Source: Cristatella mucedo
Lineage: Eukaryota > Bryozoa > Phylactolaemata > Cristatellidae
Assembly (NCBI GenBank): GCA_009760855.2
Contig: WPIO01000174.1
Location: 600,001-612,500 of the forward strand
Direction: 5' to 3'
DNA length: 12,500 bases
Each line of letters begins with the position of its first letter. Position 1 is the stretch's first letter. Positions 1 through 8,200 of this stretch are shown here, piece by piece. Below the pieces are notes generated by a model. It made no database searches and had not been told where the DNA came from. It worked only from the letters and a program-made list of their open reading frames with translations. The translations under genes were made by a program, and so were the position numbers.

Positions 1-18
1 CAGTCGGCGGCGAGAAAT

Positions 19-50
19 GTTCTAGAGAAAGTTCTAGACGATGTTCTAGA
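19..50. repeat. Three GTTCTAGA octamers at exact 12-bp spacing
   Basis: GTTCTAGA occurs at 19-26, 31-38 and 43-50. If coding, they read NVLE-KVLD-DVLE, an amphipathic repeat. If the exon starts at 110 they lie in an intron. The units also contain TTCnnGA, and GAAnnTTC at 27-34, resembling arthropod heat-shock elements, but no start site or HSP gene is visible. Confidence 0.7.
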
Positions 51-109
51 GGAAGCACTGCAGCTGCCGCAATGGCGAGGCCTGTCGGCTGCGACTTTTC
101 GACTTTCAG

Positions 110-328
110 GTCGTGCAGCGGCCGGCATTTATAATGTAGTTAGCGGCGCCGAAGGAGGCGGCGAGACGGACGGGAACGCCACCGTAACCGATCTGCTAGC
201 CTTTGCGTCAGCTGCGGTCGAACCGGGCGCCTCCGGCGGCGCTGCTGCCTGCGTCAAGCTGCAGTGGACTGTGCGCAAGATCCGTATGACCGGAGGCGAC
301 CGCGACGGCGGCGACGAACCGCCAGTCG
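110..328 (+). CDS. Internal exon of the FN3/TM protein (N-terminal half of the FN3 domain)
   Basis: The acceptor AG is at 108-109 behind a pyrimidine-rich run and the donor GTGAGG starts at 329. Both borders are phase 1, the usual phase for modular extracellular exons. It encodes a Gly/Ala-rich lead-in with one N-glycosylation sequon (NAT), then the VTDLL and VKLQWTV strands. The start is the weak point: the frame is open back to position 1, so the exon may be longer. Confidence 0.45.
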
Positions 329-1462
329 GTGAGGAGGCGTCGCGCGCTTGCATCGCGACTCGCTCGGAGATCGCTGCTTCGGCAGCTGCAGCGTCCCATC
401 CCCCCCCCCCGCACGCCCCGCGAAGAATAGGCTGCCACAGGGCGCTCAGCAGCTGATTGGAAGTGTCGGAGGATGGAAGCGAAGAATTGTGCGTGGGAAG
501 TGGGCACGCTGCGCTCGCTAGAACTATTGGTTTCGTTCCACGGTTGGTTCTGTAGAGTGTGAGAGCCGTTGGTTCGACGCGCTCGTCAACGGGCACGCCG
601 CCGCCTGCGACGGCGTGCACTCTCGCTCTCGGTAGGTCTCGTCGGCCCCGCCGCCGCCGCGTCGCCTCGCCCACGTCGGCCCCGCCCCACCCACCGAGAC
701 TCTCGCTTGCGAGGTCGACGGGGGCGCGCACGCTCGAACGGTCTCGCGCTCGCTCGCACGCACGCAGGTATGGAATACAAGATCAGATGCTGTCTCGACG
801 AGCACGAGTGGCGAGCGCTGCCTGCGGCGGCGGCGGCGTTCGACCCAGCGACAGCCGCGGAGGCGGCGTGCGAGGCCCGCCGCAACGGCGGCGTCTCATG
901 CTGCCGCAGCCGCCCGAGCAGACTGGCGGAAGAGCGTCAGGTCGTCTGGCTGACCGCCGCCAGCGGTCTCAGCCTGCCCGCCGCCGCCGGAGCCGCCTAC
1001 GCGGCCATGTCGTGGAGAGTGGCCGCGGCCGGCACCGTCTGGTCCGAGCCGGCAGCGGTCAGACTGCGTCCGCTGGAGCCGACCGACGGCTGCCCTCCAC
1101 GCCCGCGGCCTTCGGCGGCTTTCCGGTCAGCGCCGGAAACCGCGTCGCCGCCGCCGCCGGATGCTGCGGCTCGGACGAATCCCCTAGTGTGCATCGTCGC
1201 CGTGTCACCCGTTGTCTTCTTGGGCGTCATCCTGACGTTCTACGTCGCAGGGCTGAAAAGGACGCGCGTCGACCTCGTTCGCTACGCTTTCCCCCGAGCT
1301 CCGGTGCGCGTTAGCAAGTCGCTGCGCAGTGAAGCGGCGGCGCCGGAAGTCGTCGCCGCGGTCGCACCTGAGCCGAGCAGCGACGCGCAGGCGACGTGCG
1401 GCGAGTCGGACAGCTCGAGGCATCCTGTCGACACTCCGCCACCGCGTCGGGCTACTAGGTGA
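110..1462 (+). CDS. 3' part of a single-pass membrane protein with FN3/cytokine-receptor-like ectodomain (two exons)
   Basis: Exons 110-328 and 768-1462 join in phase 1: the first ends CCA GTC G before GTGAGG, the second starts GT ATG GAA after GCACGCAG. The joined reading looks like a fibronectin III fold. It has an A/B-strand pattern (VTDLLAF then VKLQWTV), a C/C' pattern (MEYKIRCC then EWRAL), and an F/G pattern (Y, then SWRVAAAGTVWSEP). A Pro-rich stalk follows, then a hydrophobic segment at about 1181-1252, basic residues (LKRTR), and a tail of about 70 residues ending at TGA 1460-1462. The frame uses mostly C/G third bases, as expected for GC-rich arthropod coding. The upstream limit is uncertain: a good acceptor (CGACTTTCAG) ends at 109, also phase 1, but the frame stays open to position 1. 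The N-terminus lies outside the window. The family is inferred from fold pattern only; a cytokine receptor is one option and another FN3 adhesion or receptor protein is equally possible. Confidence 0.55.
329..767 (+). other. Intron of the FN3/TM gene
   Basis: GT at 329-330 and AG at 766-767 bound a 439-bp GC-rich stretch. It contains an 11-base C run at 400-410. Several frames are open across it, but they are low-complexity Arg/Ala/Pro text expected of CpG-rich DNA. The fold continuity of the flanking exons is the main support for the splice. Confidence 0.45.
768..1462 (+). CDS. Terminal exon of the FN3/TM protein (FN3 C-terminal half, stalk, TM helix, cytoplasmic tail)
   Basis: The exon starts two bases before the in-frame ATG at 770 and runs to TGA at 1460-1462. 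From ATG 770 it encodes 230 residues: Cys-rich strands, the WSEP-containing G-strand region, a Pro/Ala stalk with DGC and PPPP runs, and one strongly hydrophobic helix (PLVCIVAVSPVVFLGVILTF). A basic stop-transfer stretch and a Ser/Pro/Ala-rich tail follow. Twelve or so residues inside the membrane is FPRAPV, a proline pair placed like the box 1 motif of class I cytokine receptors. That reading is suggestive only. If 770 were a true start the protein would lack a signal peptide, which argues for an upstream exon. Confidence 0.6.
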
Positions 1463-1465
1463 AGA

Positions 1466-1498
1466 GGGAGACAGACAGACAGACAGACAGAGAGAAAG

Positions 1499-1530
<32 letters not shown>
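1466..1530. repeat. AGAC/AG purine microsatellite
   Basis: About five AGAC units are followed by an interrupted then uninterrupted run of AG dinucleotides to 1530. It begins within a few bases of the stop codon at 1460-1462, so it probably lies in the 3' UTR. Confidence 0.9.
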
Positions 1531-1607
1531 CAGACGATTGCTGGTCCGTCGAGCTTCCGGCGGCTCTCGCTGCGTCCGGTGCGCAACGGCTCTCTTCGTT
1601 GGGCTGA

Positions 1608-1653
1608 GCCGACGCGGCCATGTCCGGACTTGCCCGGACATGGCCGCGTCGGC
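1608..1653. repeat. Perfect inverted repeat, 20-bp arms, 6-nt loop
   Basis: Arms 1608-1627 and 1634-1653 are exact reverse complements around the loop ACTTGC. The arm contains GGCCATGTCCGG. The transcript would form a very stable GC-rich hairpin about 145 nt after the FN3/TM stop codon. Confidence 0.93.
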
Positions 1654-2679
1654 AGCTTCCAGCGTTGCACGGGAGCAGCAGCCAGCAGCGCGCCTTCGGT
1701 GCGTCGTCGTGCGTCGTCGGTAGCCCGTCGGCGGCGGAGGCTGTTCGAGGCGGTCGCGCTCAGTGCTGTGCACGGAAGCAATTCACGAAGAGCTGCCACG
1801 GGATAAGGACCCGGTCAAGGCCGATGTCAAGGTCGACCTTCAACCGCGACAGCGAAAGAAACCGCCGATGCGGCCTCACACGATCTACTCCGCCTCTTCG
1901 CTTTAGCATAGCGTCCGGGAGGCGGCAGATATACGTCGGGGCCTAGCTTTTGGAGCAGGATGTGTGGGCGCAATGCGCCGCCGCTCGTCTGAAAGCTCTG
2001 GTGGAGCAACGAAAGTGAGTCGGCGTACTTGGCTATTGCATGCCTCGACGAGACGCTTCGGCGTGCCTCGTAGCGCCGAACACTCGCAGCAAGATGATGG
2101 ACGGTGCGCTTCGCCGCTGCTCAAGAGTCGCTGGAGATTTTACCGAATTTTTTTCGCAGACGCCCTCAGTCTGCCGCCCACTATTTTTACATAAAAGCTC
2201 GATTGCTTACACAAAACTATGGACTCGCTGTCGACGGCCGGCTTTACGAGCCACTGCGAACGTCAGAACCCCGGCGGCCTAGAGAACGATATTGTAGCGG
2301 CTGTTGGTCACCAAGCGAAGCATTGGTACGCAGCGCGGCTTTTTGAGTTTGCTTTACTGCATAGTTTGGTAGCTTCTTCGAAAGTAATAATTCCGAGGCC
2401 TGGCGCAGTAACTTTCAAGGTGCCGGAAATGTCTACGCCTCAGCGTAATATTGTGTAAACATTTCCATACACAATCTGTAGACAGAGGCAACTCATGTTC
2501 AAGGAAATAACGGGCCTATAATAATATGCCAAAGCATTTTTAATAGATGACGGTGTTGTGCGACGACTCGTGTACTCGGAATTTAAGTGTCGTCTTTCGA
2601 CAGCTGCCTTAAGTTAGAAGCTTCGCTAAGAGAACTGCTTCCACAGCTAGCCATCACGCTCGATCCCTATCTAAGATTA

Positions 2680-3300
2680 GGAGCTGTCTTTCACGTTGGC
2701 TTGCAAAGGATTTAACTAGCTCCTTAGTTCTGTCTCGGCTAGATTGTCGTAAAACCCTTTTGACTGGGCTACCGGAAAAATCCACAAGACCACTTCAGCT
2801 GGCTATAACTATGGCTGCATGGCTATTTTGCAAAACCCAGCGGTTTGACCACATGTCTCCTTTGCTAAAAGAGCTAGAATGGCAGCCGGTTGATCAACGC
2901 ATACAGACCTAAGTTGTTACGCTGACGCACAAGGCCCTCCACGGCTTGGCTCATTCGTACCTAGCTCAACTGCTGCACCAGTTTCAGCCTCTTCGTGCCC
3001 TCAGGTCCTGTGTGGACAATAAATTAGCTGTTCAATTCCTCCGCTTAGAGACCGTTGGCGACAGAAGCTTTAGCTCTGCAGGTCCTAGACTGTGGAACTC
3101 GCTTCCACGATTCTTATGCAATGATAACTACTCTCCTGCTGCCGACTATGGCTCATCCTTTTCAGCGGTCCTGAGCTGCTACTTCCATGCTACTCACTAT
3201 CTCAACTGCTCTCCTTACTCTGCTATGTTTCACACCTTCTCTTTGTTGTGTGAGATGACGTCTGTTGACTACCAAATGCTTACCAAAAGCCGCTAGGCTG
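2680..3300 (+). mobile_element. CR1/L2-type LINE remnant, reverse-transcriptase C-terminal region
   Basis: Translation of about 2697-3120 gives the usual C-terminal text of CR1/L2 reverse transcriptases: LVLSRLDC, a GLPEKSTRPLQLA segment, RFDHMSPLLKELEWQPVDQRIQ, LTHKALHGLAHSYL, then RSFSSAGPRLWNSLP. A TAA at 2910-2912 breaks the frame, so it is dead. The 5' half of the ORF is absent, as usual for 5'-truncated insertions. The same subfamily recurs at 8745-9056 with near-identical bases. Limits are approximate; sequence to about 3300 may be its 3' UTR. Confidence 0.75.
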
Positions 3301-3448
3301 TGAGTGGGCTATACAAAACTCTCCTGCGTAACATCCACATAGTCTTTATGGCTTTGTGGAGTTACAGAGGAGATACATTACATTACGCAACGCAACTACT
3401 CGTACTTGACGTGTTACACCTCCCTTCGTTTCGTGCCGCTCTTGACCA

Positions 3449-3551
3449 AAGGAGGCAATATTTACAACATCGAATTGAAGGAGGTAATATTGGCACTATC
3501 GAATTGAAGGAGGCAATATTGGCAATATGGAAGGAGGCAATGTTGACCGCA
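3449..3551. repeat. 29-bp minisatellite, about 3.5 copies
   Basis: Units start AAGGAGG at 3449, 3478, 3507 and 3531. The first two are 29 bp and end ATCGAATTG. The third is shortened to 24 bp and the fourth is partial. Differences are few (GGCAATA versus GGTAATA, TTTACAACA versus TTGGCACT). Confidence 0.85.
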
Positions 3552-3705
3552 ACTGTTAAGAGCATTTCCAATGCATTTCATGAAAACAATCATGTTTCAG
3601 TCCGTCAAGTATGGCCAAAAAATTAGGAAAAGAAAAATCACAGCAGATCAAGTAAAACTATTTCTCGCGTATCCGAAAGATGAAGGCGAGCGGCTTGAAT
3701 GCCGG

Positions 3706-3726
3706 CAGCAGCAGCAGCAGCAGCAG
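3706..3726. repeat. (CAG)7 trinucleotide repeat
   Basis: Seven uninterrupted CAG units sit in non-coding sequence between the LINE remnant and the NIPA 3' end. Confidence 0.95.
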
Positions 3727-3964
3727 CTGGAAATATCATATCGCAGTCGAGTCAGCTAAAGAGAGGAGTGGAGACAAGTGAAAAAAAAAGCAGCCTTGCT
3801 GCTGTCGATCGAAACGATAGAAAGAAGAATTATTTAGATGAAATTGCACAAAATTCAGTAAAGTATTCTTTCCTTGCATGCCGCTACAATGCCAATACCT
3901 TACACAGAATTCACTGGTTAATTAATGAGTACTGGCAGTGTCATTGAAAGTCTAAGCGTCAGAC

Positions 3965-3978
3965 GGGGGGGGGGGGGG
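3965..3978. repeat. Poly-G run (14 bases)
   Basis: An uninterrupted G homopolymer lies about 70 bp beyond the NIPA poly(A) signal on the transcribed side. Its exact length is prone to sequencing error. Confidence 0.9.
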
Positions 3979-4029
3979 AGACAGCAAACAAGTGCACGGG
4001 CAGTGGTCGCATACAAAGCTACTCACGAT

Positions 4030-4662
4030 TGCTGTTTAGTTGACGTCTTTATTGCAACAAAAAATTTGGCGTAAGTGAATGAAATGCAACATCAACTTAG
4101 TAGGCGAGTACAGAAAGCTATCTACGATCTATGAAATGAAAAATAACACCGACGGAAAAAAGGTGCAAACAACCTTAACTATCAACGGAAACATGTGAGG
4201 ACGGTTCATTCAACGTTTTACCGAAATACACTCAGCCCATGCAACGCACGGTTTGCTTGCAAGTGCCCTGTATGTGCAGTCGGGTAGAAAAGAACTGCAG
4301 TTTTGCCTTTTGGTCCACAAAGCTTGATAATGATCAGCATAACGGCTGAAGTTTGACCTTGGCTTGACCCTGCAAGAAAGCTACCATTCGAAAGTTGGTA
4401 CGATGTTCAGATTGCCCAGAATTGCACGTGTCTATGCACACCATGCACATACATGTCTGTATATGCACATACCTTCGCATGTCTACGCACGTCATAGGCA
4501 CACACCAGGTGCATGCCAGTCACGTGACACACCAGCCACACCTCTGGCTCACAGCTCCTTGTAACATTGCTTTGAAGGTTACACACATTGGCTGAAAGCT
4601 CCAGCAGAGCTTGTCTCTTGTCAGAGTGAGCGGCCCTATATATATTCCTAAACCACAGTTGA
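4030..4662 (-). other. Predicted NIPA 3' UTR
   Basis: This lies between the NIPA stop and the AATAAA signal. It holds a TA-rich run (CCTATATATATTCC) near 4633-4650, a cluster of TGCACA/ACATGC-rich sequence at 4430-4520, and the perfect palindrome GTCACGTGAC at 4519-4528. Small open frames here look incidental. Confidence 0.5.
4048..4053 (-). terminator. AATAAA poly(A) signal for the NIPA gene
   Basis: TTTATT on the plus strand reads AATAAA on the minus strand. It is the first canonical signal downstream of the NIPA stop codon at 4663 and gives a 3' UTR of roughly 630 nt. Cleavage would fall around 4025-4038. Confidence 0.55.
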
Positions 4663-5216
4663 TCACGTGGTCCAAGAGGCTACCGTGGCAATAACTCGAC
4701 TCTTGTCGGCCAAAGCACCCTGCATATCGTCCTTGGGCAGCAGCGGTGCACGAGGGCTCCCCGAGGCCCACTCGTCGTCATCAGCGTCTTTGTCGTCGGA
4801 CCGATTGGCTGCCGTGCCAAACTGCACGGCAGCGCCGCCCTGCACAATAGGGGTCGTTTCTGCCGGAAGCGCTGCTGCTGCTGCTGCGGCCGAACGCGGC
4901 CTCCGGGACGAGGGAAGGTTTCGAAGTGACACATTCATGTCTTTGAAGGCATGCAGCAGGAAAATGCCAGCAACCACCGTGAGAAACCCGCACACGCTGC
5001 CGGCGACGTCTACTGCTGCCATGCCGTTCCACTCCTTGAATAGAATGGCAGACGCGAGCACTGTGAAAGCAGTGAACAGCACGTAGTAGATTGGCGTGAC
5101 GACCGAAGTGTTGAACGTGTCGAGGGCTCGATTCAGATACAGGAGCTGAACGAATATGCAGCCAGCGACAGCGGCGACAAGCACCCACAAGAGCCAGTCG
5201 CCCAGCTGGTTATCGC
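4663..5216 (-). CDS. NIPA2: NIPA terminal coding exon 6 (TM7-TM9 and C-tail)
   Basis: The acceptor GGTCGTTGCAG precedes 5216; its pyrimidine tract is short. It encodes [48 protein letters not shown] and a 93-residue tail ending VASWTT and TGA at 4665-4663. The plus-strand frames over this exon are shadows. Confidence 0.95.
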
Positions 5217-8200
5217 CTGCAACGACCAATCAGGCGCATTGCAGCTGGTGCACAAGTCTCTGCAGCTAGGCGCGTCTGTCGTGAGCATCGCAGTTGCCAC
5301 TTCACACCACTTCTCGCCGACCTGCATTGGCTACCAGTCAAGCAACGGATCGACTTCAAGGTTTTGTCGCTCACTTTTAGGTCACTTCATTCTTTGGCTC
5401 TAGCCTATCTCTCAGATCTACTCCCACACCAGGCCAAGCATCGTACCACCGGCTTTTCGGAATTCAACAGTTTACCAATACCTCGTACAAACCTCAAATC
5501 CTTTGGAGACCGTGCATTTAGTTCGTATGCTCCCAAAGCCTGGAACTCCCTATCGACTTGCGTCAGAACATCCCCTGACTTGACCACATTTAAAAAGAGA
5601 TTAAAACACCTATTTAGGACAGCATTGAGTGGGTCCCTGTGATTCATCCTTCATGTGCTTATGCGTGCTGACACTGTGCATGCTGCCACTAACCACATTT
5701 GCATGCTGACCCTGTGCAAGTCACCCCTAACCATGTTATTCATGTTGTTTATCAAGCATGATATTACTCACCATTCAATTGTGTTTCCCTTTGCAGTAAA
5801 TGTAAAAGTGCCTAGAGAGAGATTGAGTTCTCTGAGGGCACTTGTATCAAGTGCATTATTATTATTAAAGAGAGAAAGGACGATCACGTGCAGAGATCCT
5901 CGATGATTACATGATCTCTGCACGTGATCGTCGCAGCATCACAGCACTTGCAGATCAGGATCGGGCTCAGTGTTGCACAGATCGACAGCTTTGCAAATGG
6001 ACAATTTTCGCGCAGACCATGCAATAAGGAGCCAAGCGCCAGAACAGTACGAAAAAGGCAGGTCTGAAGCGATAGCTGCTGGATGAAAACCGCTGCATCG
6101 CCAGCTGCAGAGCTGGCCAGAGCTGGCCTCAGCACAGGCCGGCTCTAGCTACTCACCTCCAATCGTCTGCTTAAGGCCTACGCCGACCCCTTTGCAGCTC
6201 GTAACCGAGAGTGAGCCAATTATAGAGCAGGTGAGGATGTACACCAGCACGTTCGTATGACCCCAGCGGCGCTGACAGTAGAAGATCAACACGGCCGAAG
6301 CGACGGCCACAAGGCTAATGTACACAAGGAAGCCTACGAAAGAAAAGATGATAATGATAATAATAATAAGATTTTTTTTATAGTGGCCTCAGAGAACTCA
6401 ATCTCTTTCTAACCACTTTACATTTGCTGCAGAGAAAGCATGATCGATTGGCTAGTGCTAGCATGCTTAACGACAACAAGCATAAGATGGCAGACTAACC
6501 CAAATCTTCACTGCCGGACGCCCAACACTCCCAGGGGTGGGTGGGTGGGTGGGAGTAAATATGATTGAAATGCAGAACGAGGAAATGCAGCTAAGCGGCA
6601 AGCATTCAAAAGAACGGCGCGCCCAGGATTGACACTTGTGCTGGGTCCTTAGTAGCTTTTAGCGCATCGCAAGAGGCTGCAATTTCTTGTTAGCTGCAGG
6701 CCTCTGATGTTCAGGCTTGAAGGCAGAAGAAGTTAAACCCTGCCTGATTGGGTGCAAGTCACGTGGGATACGGGCCACCTCTCCACAGGAACGAGCTCTT
6801 CTAGGTCGTGCAGATACAGTACGTACCTGTCCATCTCTCGACCAAGTACCTGTCGACTTGAAGCTATGACAATGTCTCCTACTGAAAGCCTGACACCTGA
6901 CAGCAACATCGACTACAAGTGGGCCCTGGTTTGGCGTACAGGTTTTAAGGTGATGGAGATGACCAAGATGCCTGCGATGACTGAGGTCGTGAACTCGAGC
7001 TATTTGGCACATGTGAAGTGACTGGATAGAGATTCAGTTAACTTAGGGCACTAGGCAAATGGATATTTTTTATAGCAGGACTGAAACGGCTGCAGCCACT
7101 AAATACCAGCTTAGGGGCAGCTGCTGACCCTGGGCCGCAGGAGGATATTTGACGAAGATGCCGTCTTCGGAGCAAAAGAGCCCCCCCAGGCTAGGAGATA
7201 ACGGTCTGATCACCTGCAATATGGAATGGGCACCATGCCCGTCGTCCCACGTGACCGACCGACCGACCAACAAGCTCTCTACACAAGCGGCCGGCTGCAG
7301 AGCAGCAAGCCAACGAGCCGCTCAGCGTGAGCACGCTAAGAAAGGCAAGTGTCCAGGCGGCCGATTGACTCCTTTAGAGCGCCTGCCACTGACAACGGAT
7401 GATGTGGATGCTGATTAACTGATTCACTAATCGTCCAGCTCGGCAGTGGCGGCCTCACAGCAGAGCCGGAGATCTGAGCGGGAGTCCCGTGCCGCGCCGC
7501 CAAACGGCGTCGGCACGGCAGTGACGGACGACAAGAGAAGCACTAGAAGCCAGTGGAGACCGAGACGACAATGACGACATCTCACGAGGAGGACATCACG
7601 CAGGCTGAGCAGTGCTCTGGCTCCTCCCTCCCTCCCTCCCCGGCACTCAGCAGCCAGCCCGTGCTACTCAGCAGTCAGCTTGATGAGATGCAAATAAGGT
7701 CGAGGTCAAGGTCGGGCCTAGCTCTCCAGTCAATCGACGCTCGGTGCACGAAGGGTCGAGGAGTAGCAGCAGCAGCAGCAGCAGCTGCAGGAAGCAGCAG
7801 CAGCTGCAGGAAGCAGCAGCAGCTGTAGCACAATGGCGGCGGCGGCCAGACTGCCTACCAGGCTCGATGAGTTTCGGAGCGAGCTCGCGAAGTTTGGTGA
7901 TCTCCTGCTCCTTGGGTGCGTGCAGCACGAACACGGTCGAGCCGATGATGCTCAGAGCGCAGCCCAGCTTGCCCAGCAGGTTCAGCCCCTCGCCGAGGTA
8001 GTGGGACGACAAAATCGCCCTGTGCGCCGGACGGAATCGCGAGTGCGACAACGATGACGACGACGACGAATAGAGTGGCCGTAGAGTCAACCGCAACCGG
8101 CGCCAGAGCCGGCTCTCTTGCCTTCGCCGCACGGCCGACCAAAGCGAGCGTGCCGCCGCGGTGGCGACAGCAATCGAGGCAGCGCCGCGCGACACGTACG

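Larger units (their letters stand above)
1463..2620. other. 3' flank of the FN3/TM gene, no convincing gene
   Basis: This stretch holds purine microsatellites directly after the stop, a long hairpin at 1608-1653, GC-rich DNA to about 2130, then more balanced sequence. No AATAAA is found close to the stop; the nearest, at about 3019, lies in a LINE remnant. The open frames here overlap one another, are Arg/Ser-rich and look like chance reading. Part is probably 3' UTR. Confidence 0.5.
3552..4029. other. Intergenic spacer between the two convergent genes
   Basis: Apart from the CAG tract and a 14-base G run at 3965-3978, nothing recognisable is seen. Short open frames here show no domain pattern. 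Confidence 0.5.

Noticed and set aside
129-731. 200-codon minus-strand open frame over the FN3/TM 5' region
   Set aside because: It is Ser/Pro/Ala low-complexity and overlaps frames open on the other strand. It is a shadow of GC-rich DNA in which stops are rare, and shows no domain pattern.
559-1314. 251-codon plus-strand frame overlapping the terminal exon
   Set aside because: It is Arg-rich out-of-frame reading. The +2 frame ending at 1462 has a TM helix, FN3-like strands and coding-like third positions, so this one is its shadow.
1282-1799. Minus-strand frames with long Ser/Leu repeats
   Set aside because: They are translations of the AG/CT microsatellite, not protein.
3449-3551. CRISPR-like array
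   Set aside because: The units are contiguous and nearly identical across their full length with no unique spacers. It is a minisatellite in animal DNA.
4519-4528. GTCACGTGAC as a CLEAR/TFEB element
   Set aside because: It lies in the predicted 3' UTR, and CACGTG recurs by chance elsewhere in the window (4665, 5887, 7250, 9941). There is no promoter context.
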